A stretch of 64,000 bases of DNA from CAWJMD01 sp963843835. GTDB taxonomy: Bacteria > Actinomycetota > Actinomycetes > Actinomycetales > CAWJMD01. The stretch spans positions 434,001 through 498,000 of the forward strand of contig CAWJMD010000001.1 of the NCBI GenBank assembly GCA_963843835.1, in the 5' to 3' direction. Under the pieces are notes generated by a model that saw only the letters and a program-made list of their open reading frames with translations, was not told the DNA's origin and did no database searches. The translations under genes were made by a program, and so were the position numbers. Positions 52,563 to 61,087 of the stretch are shown here, piece after piece (position 1 is the stretch's first letter; each line of letters starts with the position of its first letter).

Positions 52563-53294
52563 TCAGGGCCTGCGCAGCACGACGGCGACGTCGGTCACCG
52601 TGAAGAGGAACTGGTCGGCGTCCGCGAGACGTCGCAGGCCCTCGAGCCAGCCGGCGGCGCGGGCAGCCAGGTCCGGGTCGTCGGCCGCGGCCGCGAGGAT
52701 CCCCATCGCGACCTTGAACGCGACCGAGCCCTCGTCGAACCGGCGGTGCGGGTCGGCCCACGACTGCACGTCGGCGAGCTCGAACGGCGCGTCCAAGTTG
52801 GCGCTGGCGTCGGCCAGCGCGAGCAGCTTGCGTCCCATGTAGCCGTCAGCCCGGTCGGCCCAGGTCGGCACCACGGCCACGAACCGGTCGACGAGCTCGC
52901 GGGTGAGGGCGTCATCCAGGCTGGTGAAGAGGGCTGTGTCCCAGTCGCTGTGGGCCAGGACGGCGTACCCCCCGGGACGCAGGACCCGGTGCACCTCGAC
53001 CAGGTGCGCCACGGGGTCGGCGAGGTGCTCGACCACGTTGAGGCTGACGACGCGGTCGACGGTCCCCGTCGCCAGGGGCAGGGTGTCGTCGAGGTCGACG
53101 ATGCGGCTGCGCACGCGGGGGTCGGCGAGCAGGTCGTCGTCGAGGTCGGAGACCTGGTCGTGGGCGTGCACGACCGCGGGGTCGGCCGTCAGGAGGGCGC
53201 GGACCGTCCGGCCCGAACCGCAGCCCAGGTCGGCGACCGTGAGACCGGGCCGGTCCAGACGAGCCAGCTCGACCACACGCTCGTGCCGTCCCAT
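52563..53294 (-). CDS. Class I SAM-dependent methyltransferase
   Basis: A 243-residue enzyme: motif I VADLGCGSGRTVRALL (about 19-34), acidic loop VHAHDQVSDLDDD, motif II DDTLPLATGTVDRVVSLNV, EHLADPVAHLVEVHRVLRPGG, and a C-terminal helical part FLFTVTDVAVVLRRP. The target is unknown. -10 TAGGGT lies 7 bases before ATG 53294, suggesting a leaderless transcript that continues into the MidA-like gene and lipoprotein gene. Divergent from the DUF2520 gene. Confidence 0.88.
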   Translation of the reverse strand: MGRHERVVELARLDRPGLTVADLGCGSGRTVRALLTADPAVVHAHDQVSDLDDDLLADPRVRSRIVDLDDTLPLATGTVDRVVSLNVVEHLADPVAHLVEVHRVLRPGGYAVLAHSDWDTALFTSLDDALTRELVDRFVAVVPTWADRADGYMGRKLLALADASANLDAPFELADVQSWADPHRRFDEGSVAFKVAMGILAAAADDPDLAARAAGWLEGLRRLADADQFLFTVTDVAVVLRRP

Positions 53295-53375
53295 GCCGCC
53301 GACCCTAGGCCACCACCCGCACCCCACCCGCCACCGAACTGCGGACGGGGGCGGGCGGGGTCGTAGGTTGGGCGC

Positions 53376-54326
53376 GTGATTCCGGACGAGGGCCCGCAGC
53401 GGCGACCCGGCCGCCTCGGAGTGGGCGTGGTCGGCGCCGGGCGGGTGGGCGCGGTGCTCGGCAGCGCGCTGCGTCAGGCCGGTCACGCGGTGGTCGGCGC
53501 GAGCGCGGTGTCGCGCGAGAGCCTCGACCGGGTCGAGCTGCTGCTGCCGGCCGTGCCGGTCCTCGCAGTTCCCGACGTGGTCGAGCGCTCCGAGCTCGTG
53601 CTGCTGACGGTCCCGGACGACGCGCTCGCCGACCTGGTCGCCGGCCTGGCCGCGACCGGCGCGTGGCGACCCGGCCAGCTCGTCGCCCACACCAGCGGCC
53701 GCTTCGGGACGGCCGTGCTCGAGCCCGCGCTGCGGGCCGGTGCGATCCCGCTGGCGCTGCACCCCGCGATGACGTTCACCGGCACCTCCCTCGATCTGGC
53801 CCGCCTGCCCGACTGCTGCTTCGGTGTCACCGCGCCCGGCCCCGTCCTCCCGGTCGGTCAGGCCCTGGTGGTCGAGATGGGCGCGGAGCCCGTGGTCATC
53901 GACGAGGCGGACCGCCCGCTCTACCACGCGGCCCTGGCACACGGGTCGAACCACCTGGTCACGCTGGTCGCGCAGGCCCGCCAGCTGCTCGTGCAGGCCG
54001 GTGTGGAACGGCCGGACCGCATGCTGGGCCCGCTGCTGACCGCGGCCCTCGACAACGCGCTGCGCTCGGGCGACGACGCCCTCACCGGGCCCGTGGCACG
54101 TGGTGACGCCGGCACGGTCGCCGCCCACACGCAGGTCCTCGCCCGGGCGGCGGAGGGCGCCGGCACGGCCGACGTGCTCGCCACCTACCGTGCGTTGGCG
54201 CGCGCCACGGCGGAGCGTGCCATGGCCACCGGGCGGCTCGACCCGGCCGCCGCCGAGGACCTGCTGGCAGCGCTCGCCGATCCCGCCACGGGGCCGACCG
54301 CCCAGCCTCCGGCGGGCCCGGGCTGA
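53376..54326 (+). CDS. Rossmann-fold and DUF2520 domain protein
   Basis: A 316-residue NAD(P)-binding protein. The N-terminal Rossmann motif is VGVVGAGRVGAVLGSAL (about 14-30). After LVLLTVPDDAL, the DUF2520 C-terminal helical domain has HPAMTFTG, a DCCFGVTA stretch, and ALAHGSNHLVTLVAQA. These proteins resemble ketopantoate or pyrroline-carboxylate reductases and usually sit beside panC, as here (20 bases upstream), so a pantothenate-related role is suspected but not shown. TAGGTT ends 6 bases before GTG 53376. Confidence 0.88.
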   Translation: MIPDEGPQRRPGRLGVGVVGAGRVGAVLGSALRQAGHAVVGASAVSRESLDRVELLLPAVPVLAVPDVVERSELVLLTVPDDALADLVAGLAATGAWRPGQLVAHTSGRFGTAVLEPALRAGAIPLALHPAMTFTGTSLDLARLPDCCFGVTAPGPVLPVGQALVVEMGAEPVVIDEADRPLYHAALAHGSNHLVTLVAQARQLLVQAGVERPDRMLGPLLTAALDNALRSGDDALTGPVARGDAGTVAAHTQVLARAAEGAGTADVLATYRALARATAERAMATGRLDPAAAEDLLAALADPATGPTAQPPAGPG

Positions 54327-54346
54327 GCGGCCGCTAGCGTGGACGG

Positions 54347-55240
54347 GTGACCGCCCCGACCGAGGCCACGTCTGCCCGGCGCCCCTCGCAGCGCCCCACC
54401 GTCGTCCGGACCCGTGACGAGCTCGACGCCGCGCGGGCCGAGCTCGACGGGCCGGTGGCCGTGGTGATGACGATGGGTGCCCTGCACGAGGGCCACGCGA
54501 CGCTGGTGCGGGAGGCCCGCCGCCGCGCCGGCTCCGTGGTCGTGACGATCTTCCTCAACCCCCTGCAGTTCGGGGCGGGGGAGGACCTCGCGAAGTACCC
54601 CCGCACCCTCGACGCCGACCTGGACCTCCTGGCGGACGAGGGTGTCGACCTCGTGTTCGCCCCGGCGCCCGACGCCGTCTACCCGGACGGCGACCCGGGC
54701 GTGCGCGTCAGCGCCGGCGGCCTGGGCGACGTGCTCGAGGGAGCCTCCCGCCCGGGTCACTTCGACGGCGTCCTCACGGTCGTCGCCAAGCTCCTGCACC
54801 TGACGCGTCCTGACCTGACGTACTTCGGCCAGAAGGACGCCCAGCAGCTGCTCCTGATCCAGCGGATGGTGCGCGACCTCGACTTCGCGGTGGAGGTCGT
54901 CGCGGTGCCGACCGTGCGGGAGCCGGACGGGCTGGCGATGAGCAGCCGCAACGCCTACCTGGCCGCGTTCGACCGCGAGGTCGCGCTGTGCATCTCGCGT
55001 GCGCTGGCCGCCGGCGAGGCGGCGGCGGGCGAGGGCGCGAGCGCCGTGCGCCGGGCCGCACGCGCGGTGCTGCTGGGCGAGCCCGGGTGCCGCGTGGACT
55101 ACCTGGCCCTCGTCCACCCGCAGACGCTCACCGACGTGCCCGAGTGGTACAGCGGAGAGGCCCTGCTGGCGCTGGCCGCGCACGTCGGGCCCACGCGCCT
55201 GATCGACAACGTCCCCCTGGTGCTGGGAGCCGCACGATGA
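54347..55240 (+). CDS. panC: Pantothenate synthetase
   Basis: A 297-residue ligase joining pantoate and beta-alanine with ATP. Motifs: VVMTMGALHEGHATLVREAR (HxGH nucleotide site at about 47-50), IFLNPLQFGAGEDLAKYPR, FGQKDAQQLLLIQRMV, and AMSSRNAYL (the KMSKS-like loop). TAGCGT ends 6 bases before GTG 54347, so panC may have its own leaderless transcript. Its stop overlaps panD by 4 bases. Confidence 0.96.
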   Translation: MTAPTEATSARRPSQRPTVVRTRDELDAARAELDGPVAVVMTMGALHEGHATLVREARRRAGSVVVTIFLNPLQFGAGEDLAKYPRTLDADLDLLADEGVDLVFAPAPDAVYPDGDPGVRVSAGGLGDVLEGASRPGHFDGVLTVVAKLLHLTRPDLTYFGQKDAQQLLLIQRMVRDLDFAVEVVAVPTVREPDGLAMSSRNAYLAAFDREVALCISRALAAGEAAAGEGASAVRRAARAVLLGEPGCRVDYLALVHPQTLTDVPEWYSGEALLALAAHVGPTRLIDNVPLVLGAAR

Positions 55241-55647
55241 TGCGCACGATGCTGCACGGCAAGATCCACCGGGCCACGGTCACCCAGGCCGACCTGCACT
55301 ACGTGGGCTCGATGACCGTGGACGCCGACCTGCTGGACGCCGCGCACCTGCTGCCCGGCGAGCAGATCGACGTGGTGGACGTGACGAACGGTGCGCGCCT
55401 GACGACCTACCTGATCGAGGGGGAGCGCGGGTCGGGCGAGATCTGCATGAACGGTGCCGCCGCCCACCTGATCCACCCCGGCGACGTCGTCATCATCATC
55501 GGCTACGCGCTCGTCGACGAGGCCGAGCTCGCGGACCACGGCCAGCACGTCGTGTTCGTGGACGGACACAACAGGATCGTCGAGGTCGGCGGCGACGCCG
55601 GCCACGCGCCCGACGGGTACGGCCTCGTGTCGCAGAGCGCACGGTGA
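55237..55647 (+). CDS. panD: Aspartate 1-decarboxylase
   Basis: A 136-residue proenzyme that makes beta-alanine for PanC. It self-cleaves between Gly24 and Ser25 in YVGSMTVD to create a pyruvoyl group. Other family marks: MLHGKIHRATVTQADL, ICMNGAAAHL and VVIIIGYALVDEAE. The ATG overlaps the panC stop as ATGA. panC and panD together supply the last precursor and step of pantothenate synthesis. Confidence 0.96.
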   Translation: MMRTMLHGKIHRATVTQADLHYVGSMTVDADLLDAAHLLPGEQIDVVDVTNGARLTTYLIEGERGSGEICMNGAAAHLIHPGDVVIIIGYALVDEAELADHGQHVVFVDGHNRIVEVGGDAGHAPDGYGLVSQSAR

Positions 55648-55657
55648 GCCGCGCCGC

Positions 55658-57364
55658 ATGAGCGGATCCGGGCCCCTGCTGGCCCGTCGGCTGGTGGCGC
55701 CTGCTCCGGGGTGGACCGCCCACGCCGACGTGGTCGTCGTGGGCTCCGGCATCGCCGGGCTGACCGCCGCACTGCGGCTGCGGCAACGGGTCGACCACGT
55801 GCTGCTCGTCACGAAGACGGTGCTCTCGAGCGGGTCGACGCTGTGGGCGCAGGGTGGCATCGCCGCCGCCCTGGCCGACACCGACTCCCCCGAGGCCCAC
55901 CTCGCCGACACCCTGGTCGCGGGTGCCGGCCTCTGCGACGAGGCCGCGGCCAGGGCGCTGGTGACCGAGGGTCCGCAGCGCATCCGCGACCTGATCGCGC
56001 TGGGTGCCCAGTTCGACACGGACGGCGCCGGGGAGGTGCTGCTCACTCGCGAGGGCGGTCACCACGCGGACCGCATCATCCACGCCGGCGGGGACGCCAC
56101 CGGTGCGGAGGTCTCACGCGCTCTGGTGGCCGCCCTGCAGGCGGTCCGGGCCGACCCCGGCATCGAGGTGATCGAGCACGCCCTGGTGCTCGACGTCCTG
56201 ACGACAGCCCCCGACGGCGACGGGCAGCCGGGCGCGGCGTGCGGCGTCAGCCTGCACGTGATCGGCGAGGGCAGCCGCGACGGGGTGGGGGCGGCGCTCG
56301 GCCGGGCGGTGGTCCTCGCCACCGGGGGGATCGGGCAGGTGTTCAGCTCGTCCACCAACCCGAAGGAGGCCACCGGCGACGGAACGGCCGCGGCGCTGCG
56401 GGCCGGCGCCGAGGTGGCCGACCTGGAGTTCGTGCAGTTCCACCCCACCGTGCTGTGGCTGGGAGCGGGAGCCCGGGGCCAGCAACCGCTGGTCTCCGAG
56501 GCCGTGCGCGGCGAGGGCGCCTACCTGGTCGACACCGAGGGCACGCGCTTCATGGTCGGACAGCACGAGATGGCGGAGCTGGCGCCGCGTGACGTCGTGG
56601 CCAAGGCCATCGTCAGGCAGCTCGCGGTCACCGGTGCCGAGCACGTCTTCCTCGACGCCCGCCACCTGGGGCACGACTTCCTGCGGGACCGCTTCCCGAC
56701 CATCGGCGCGCAGCTGGCCGAGCACGGGTACGACCTGGCCGAGGACCTGGTGCCGGTTGCTCCCGCGCAGCACTACCACTCGGGTGGTGTCCTGGTGGAC
56801 CTCGACGGCCGCAGCTCGCTGCCCGGCCTCTACGCCGTCGGCGAGACGTCGTGCACGGGCGTGCACGGCGCGAACCGTCTCGCGTCCAACTCGCTGCTGG
56901 AGGGTCTGGTCTTCGCCCACCGGATCGCCGACTCGGCGGTCGCCCGGCTGGAGGCGGGCGAGCTCCAGCAGTCCGATCCCATCGAGCGTCCCGGGCCGGC
57001 CGCCCTCGTCGCGGCGCCGCACCGCGCGGTGGTCCAGCGGGCCGCCTCGTCGGGGCCAGGCGTGATCCGTGACGCCAAGGGCCTCGCGGCGGCGGCGGAG
57101 ACGCTCGCCGCCGTACCGACCGTGTCGACGACGCGGACTGCGGGAGCCCGCGCAGTGACCCCGTCGACCGCCGAGTGGGAGACCACGAACCTCCACCAGG
57201 TCGCCACGGCCTTGACGGTGGCGGCGTCGCTGCGCACGGAGAGCAGGGGAGGGCACTACCGGCAGGACCACCCGGACACGGACGACGCGCGGTGGCGCGG
57301 CCGCACGGTGCTCTCCCTCGATCCCGCGGGGGCGTTGGTCACCCGGTTCTGCCCGGTGGGTTGA
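55658..57364 (+). CDS. nadB: L-aspartate oxidase
   Basis: A 568-residue FAD enzyme that oxidises L-aspartate to iminoaspartate for NAD synthesis. The FAD-binding VVVGSGIAGLTAALRL (about 25-40) and SSGSTLWAQGGIAAAL are near the start. The active-site segment is RFMVGQHEMAELAPRDVVAKA, and HYHSGGVLVDLDGRSSLPGL with GVHGANRLASNSLLEGLVF closes the fold. ATG 55658, 10 bases after panD. No nadA is present in the window, so the quinolinate synthase must lie elsewhere. Confidence 0.95.
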   Translation: MSGSGPLLARRLVAPAPGWTAHADVVVVGSGIAGLTAALRLRQRVDHVLLVTKTVLSSGSTLWAQGGIAAALADTDSPEAHLADTLVAGAGLCDEAAARALVTEGPQRIRDLIALGAQFDTDGAGEVLLTREGGHHADRIIHAGGDATGAEVSRALVAALQAVRADPGIEVIEHALVLDVLTTAPDGDGQPGAACGVSLHVIGEGSRDGVGAALGRAVVLATGGIGQVFSSSTNPKEATGDGTAAALRAGAEVADLEFVQFHPTVLWLGAGARGQQPLVSEAVRGEGAYLVDTEGTRFMVGQHEMAELAPRDVVAKAIVRQLAVTGAEHVFLDARHLGHDFLRDRFPTIGAQLAEHGYDLAEDLVPVAPAQHYHSGGVLVDLDGRSSLPGLYAVGETSCTGVHGANRLASNSLLEGLVFAHRIADSAVARLEAGELQQSDPIERPGPAALVAAPHRAVVQRAASSGPGVIRDAKGLAAAAETLAAVPTVSTTRTAGARAVTPSTAEWETTNLHQVATALTVAASLRTESRGGHYRQDHPDTDDARWRGRTVLSLDPAGALVTRFCPVG

Positions 57365-57426
57365 CCGGGGAATCCCGGCCCCGATCGGGTGGTCTCACCT
57401 CACCCTGCGTAGGGCAGACTGCCCGC

Positions 57427-58392
57427 ATGGGACGACACCTGGCCGGTGAAGTGCCGGGCCCGGCGCCCACGGAGCGCGCTCCGGGGTGGCCTCCGGGCAC
57501 GGCGGAGGCGCTGGAGACGGCGGGCCTGAACCCCGAGTGGGTGGGGGCGCTCGTGAGCTACGCGCTCTCGGAGGACCTCGGCGGCAACCCGGGGCGTGAC
57601 GTCACCACGCAGGCGACGGTGGAACCTGGCGCGACGCGCACCGCGCACCTGGTGGCCCGCGCCGACGGGGTGCTGGCCGGGACCCCGTTCGTGCCGGTCG
57701 TGCTGGCGGATGTCGCAGTGCGGGTGGGCCAGGCCGTGCCGGTCGCGGAGTACCGGGTCGCCGACGGCAGCGAGATCTTCGCCGGCGACGTGGTCGTCGC
57801 GATGACGGGGTCGGCGCAGGTGCTGCTCATGGCCGAGCGGACGATGCTGAACCTGCTCTGCCGCGCGTGCGGGGTCGCCACCCACACCCGGGCCTGGGCG
57901 CTCGAGCTGGAGGGCACCGACGCCCTGGTGCTCGACACCCGCAAGACCACACCGGGGCTGCGCGCGCTGGAGAAGTACGCCGTCCGCTGCGGTGGAGGCA
58001 CGAACAAGCGGATGGGCCTGTACGACGTCGCGATGATCAAGGACAACCACAAGCTGGCCGCCGGCTCGGTGTCCGCCGCCTACGAGGCGGTGCGGCGGCG
58101 GTACCCCGACGTGCCGGTCCAGGTGGAGGTCACGACACTCGCCGAGGCGCGCGAGGCGGTCGAGGCAGGAGCCCGGTTCCTGCTCTGCGACAACATGGAC
58201 GTGTCCACGCTCGGCGAGGCGGTGGAGGCCGTACGCAGCGCCACGGCGGACCGGGTGGAGATCGAGGCCACCGGCGGCCTCACCCTCGACGTCGCCGCGG
58301 CGTACGCGCGCACGGGTGTCGACTACCTGTCGGTCGGGGCGCTCACCCACTCGTCCCCGGTGCTGGACCTGGCGCTCGACCTGGTCGACTGA
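57427..58392 (+). CDS. nadC: Nicotinate-nucleotide pyrophosphorylase (quinolinate phosphoribosyltransferase)
   Basis: A 321-residue enzyme (quinolinate + PRPP to nicotinate mononucleotide). Family features: SEDLGGNPGRDVTTQATV, AERTMLNLLCRACGVATHT, VLDTRKTTPGLRALEKYAV, CGGGTNKRMGLYDVAMIKDN and EIEATGGLTLDVAAAYA. The N-terminal ~35 residues are an unconserved extension. ATG 57427 follows CAGACT by 6 bases, fitting the leaderless pattern, so nadC may be transcribed both alone and with nadB. Confidence 0.95.
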   Translation: MGRHLAGEVPGPAPTERAPGWPPGTAEALETAGLNPEWVGALVSYALSEDLGGNPGRDVTTQATVEPGATRTAHLVARADGVLAGTPFVPVVLADVAVRVGQAVPVAEYRVADGSEIFAGDVVVAMTGSAQVLLMAERTMLNLLCRACGVATHTRAWALELEGTDALVLDTRKTTPGLRALEKYAVRCGGGTNKRMGLYDVAMIKDNHKLAAGSVSAAYEAVRRRYPDVPVQVEVTTLAEAREAVEAGARFLLCDNMDVSTLGEAVEAVRSATADRVEIEATGGLTLDVAAAYARTGVDYLSVGALTHSSPVLDLALDLVD

Positions 58393-58408
58393 GCACCTGG
58401 GGCAGCCG

Positions 58409-60166
58409 TCAGGCCGGGCTCTCGGCCTGGCCGGGCCTGCTCATCCCGGCCAGGACCTCGGCGATCCTCGTGCGCAGCGCCGGGTCCTGCTCGGTCTCCC
58501 GCATCTCGTGGAGCGTCCTGACGCAGGCGGCCGGCCACTCCTGCCGTGGCCACGACAGCAGGACGGTCACGGCCTGGTTGCGCGGTCCCACCAACGGCGA
58601 GCGGAGGCACCGCTCGAGCAGGGGCCACCCGAGCCCCGGCCGGCCGGTCAGCAGCTCCTGCAGGACGATGCCGACGGCCAGGTGAGGGCCCGGCGCCGGC
58701 CCGATCGTGGCCCGGCTGTCGCGCGCCACCACGTCCTCGGGCAGGAGCTCCAGCGCGGCGCGCACGACCTCGTCCGGACGTGCGGACGCCGCCCGCGCGA
58801 GCAGCCACCAGCCCTGCGGGTCGTCGGGGTCGGCGCGCACCCGGGCCAGCAGCGCGCCCGTCAGGTCGATCCCCAGGTACACCGCCACGGCTGTCGCGGC
58901 AGCCGACGAGCGCCGGTCCGCCCCGTCCTGCGCCGCCAGGACCGTGTCGACGGCGCTCGGCTCGGCCAGCAGGGTCACGCAGAGGTCGCGCACGCTCGAC
59001 CGCGACTGGGCGGTGAAGCCGTTCGCCTCGCTCAGCCGGGGGTCGTCCCGTACCGCCTCCCACAATCGGAGGGCGGCATGGAGGTCCTGGACGACGAGCG
59101 CCTCCGCGTCCCGGGCCGCCGTCAGGCGCAGCCACGCCGAGACGGCCGTCGCCGTGTCGGCGTAGTCCTCGACGTCCCCGGACGGGCTGGTGGTGGACAG
59201 CAGCGTGACCAGCAGGTCGCGCGCACCGTCCAGGAGCTCCACGTCCTGGCTCGTGAGCTCGCGGTCCGGGCGCTCCCCGGAGGCGGGAGCCGCGGCTCCC
59301 AGCGCCCCCTCCAGCTCTGCCAGCCGCCCGGCGAGGTCGCAGCGGACGCAGACCTCGCACGCCGTGTACTCCCACCGCACGTCGTTGCGGAAGCCGCCCG
59401 ACAGCAACCAGGTCCGCACCGTCCGATCTGCGCTGCGCGACAGGTGCTCGACGGCGTGCACGCGTCCCCACCCGGTGTGGCCCCGCGCCACCTCGAGCAG
59501 GAGGGGCTCGCAGCCGGGCCCGGCGCGGCTCAGAGCGGTGCTGGCCTCCAGCGACAGCTCGACGTGCCGGCCGAGTGTCGCTACGGACGTCGCGAGGCCG
59601 CCGAGGTCGGTGAGCATCGACACGAGGTTGATCCCCGTCCGCACCGGCCCCCGCTGCGCGCCGGTGAGGACCAGCCACCCGCCGACCTGGCGCACCGCCC
59701 GGGTGATCGCCGTCTCGGTGGTCGGCCCGGCACGCGCGGCGGTCGCCTGCGCCCAGGCCGCCACCGCCTGGGTCAGCACCGGTTGCACGCGGCTGTCGTC
59801 GTCGACGAGTGCCTCGTACATGGCCAGCAGGGTGGCCCGGTCGAGGGCGGACCGGGTGTGCAGGTCGAGGGCCGCGACGACGGCGCGGACCGCAGGCTGG
59901 CCGCGTCCGTCACCCGTCGGAAGCGTGTGGCGCGCGCTGATCGCGGACAGCGCGCCCGGAGCGAAGGTGCTCACACCGGCCGAGGCGGGGTCGTCAGGCA
60001 GGGGCGCCTCGCCGGTGGCCCCCTCGGCCACGGTCTCGAGGAGGGACGGGCCCGGCCGGGCGGGGTCCCACAGGCGCTGGGCGGGCCGGGCGCGTGACCG
60101 CGGGCGCCACAGGGGGCTCATGGGCGCCGGCCGCCGTCTGCGTGCATGCCCGACCACGATCCTCAC
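58409..60166 (-). CDS. Helical repeat protein of unknown function (up to 585 aa)
   Basis: A long soluble protein made of Ala/Leu/Arg-rich helices, resembling irregular HEAT-type repeats. For example, EPLLLEVARGHTGWGRVHAVEH and LLERCLRSPLVGPRNQAV are separated helix pairs (each shown only in part: LLLEVARGHTGWGRVHAV, RCLRSPLVGPRNQAV). A cysteine cluster YTACEVCVRCDLAG lies at about 267-280 and could bind a metal. There is no signal peptide or membrane segment. GTG 60166 gives the longest form; ATG 60121 is equally possible, and neither has a good ribosome-binding site. No domain recognised; the repeats suggest a scaffold or protein-binding role. Confidence 0.7.
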   Translation of the reverse strand: MRIVVGHARRRRPAPMSPLWRPRSRARPAQRLWDPARPGPSLLETVAEGATGEAPLPDDPASAGVSTFAPGALSAISARHTLPTGDGRGQPAVRAVVAALDLHTRSALDRATLLAMYEALVDDDSRVQPVLTQAVAAWAQATAARAGPTTETAITRAVRQVGGWLVLTGAQRGPVRTGINLVSMLTDLGGLATSVATLGRHVELSLEASTALSRAGPGCEPLLLEVARGHTGWGRVHAVEHLSRSADRTVRTWLLSGGFRNDVRWEYTACEVCVRCDLAGRLAELEGALGAAAPASGERPDRELTSQDVELLDGARDLLVTLLSTTSPSGDVEDYADTATAVSAWLRLTAARDAEALVVQDLHAALRLWEAVRDDPRLSEANGFTAQSRSSVRDLCVTLLAEPSAVDTVLAAQDGADRRSSAAATAVAVYLGIDLTGALLARVRADPDDPQGWWLLARAASARPDEVVRAALELLPEDVVARDSRATIGPAPGPHLAVGIVLQELLTGRPGLGWPLLERCLRSPLVGPRNQAVTVLLSWPRQEWPAACVRTLHEMRETEQDPALRTRIAEVLAGMSRPGQAESPA

Positions 60167-60247
60167 GTGCCGGCCGCGCGGCGGGTCCGGGGCCGGTCCC
60201 AGGATCGTAGGTTCGCCGTGACTCTCCGTCTCGGGATCGGACCGGTG

Positions 60248-61048
60248 TTACACCGTTCGGGCGAGGGAGCCGGGCTCGGGGTCCCGGTGCAGCCGGAAGC
60301 ACTCGCTGACCTGGGGGATGCGCACCGAGCCGTCCGGCTCCGCGTGCGCCGCCGCCACCTCCCGCACGCCGGCCATCCGCGCCGCCGGGTCGGCGCTCGT
60401 CCGCACCCACGACCACGTCCCCGCCAGGGCGGCGACCGCGTCGGGCGAGTCGAGCAGGTGCGGGTTCTCGAACGTGCGTGGCTCCGGCGGGCCGAAGGGC
60501 CCGGGGACGCGCACGTCCTCCTCGGTGTCGGCGCCCTCGGAGCCGTCGCGTCGCTCGCGCACCGGTTCGCCCGCGACCTCGTAGAGCCGGGCGACCCAGT
60601 CGACGGACGCGTCCCTGGTGTTCCACACCAGCCCGAGCCACCCGCCGGGACGCAGGACCCGCGCGATCTCCGGCCCCGCCAGGTCGTGGTCCATCCAGTG
60701 CCACGCCTGACCGACGAGGACCGCGTCGACGCTCGCGCCCTCGAGTGGCACCTGCTCGCCGGTCCCGACCCGGACGTCGACCGCCGGCAGCAGGGACCGC
60801 AGCTGGTCGAGCATCGGACCGCTCGGGTCGACCGCGGTGACCCGGTGGCCCAGGTCCACGAGGGTGGCGGACAGCTTGCCGGTGCCGGCGCCGAGGTCGA
60901 GCACGTGCAGCGGACGGTCCGGCTCGCCGAGCATCCAGGTCACCGCCGCGCTGGGATAGCCCGGCCGGTAGGTGTCGTAGTCGCCGGCGGGCACGGCGCC
61001 GGCGAACGACGTCCGCCACGCCTCGAACTCGTCCGTGCTGCGGTCCAC
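60248..61048 (-). CDS. Class I SAM-dependent methyltransferase
   Basis: A 266-residue enzyme of the type related to yeast Tmt1 and UbiE. It opens FEAWRTSFAGAVPAGDYDTYRPGYP, shown in part as YDTYRPGYPSAAVTWML. Motif I is VLDLGAGTGKLSATLVDLG (about 49-67), then VTAVDPSGPMLDQLR, VGTGEQVPLEGASVDAVLVG and QAWHWMD, with IARVLRPGGWLGLVWNTRD. Substrate unknown. TACGGT ends 6 bases before GTG 61048, so it is probably leaderless; the divergent lysS promoter lies in the same 39-bp gap. Confidence 0.9.
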   Translation of the reverse strand: MDRSTDEFEAWRTSFAGAVPAGDYDTYRPGYPSAAVTWMLGEPDRPLHVLDLGAGTGKLSATLVDLGHRVTAVDPSGPMLDQLRSLLPAVDVRVGTGEQVPLEGASVDAVLVGQAWHWMDHDLAGPEIARVLRPGGWLGLVWNTRDASVDWVARLYEVAGEPVRERRDGSEGADTEEDVRVPGPFGPPEPRTFENPHLLDSPDAVAALAGTWSWVRTSADPAARMAGVREVAAAHAEPDGSVRIPQVSECFRLHRDPEPGSLARTV

Positions 61049-61087
61049 GTCCGCACCGTACCGAGAGCGTCGTTAGCCTTGACGCCT

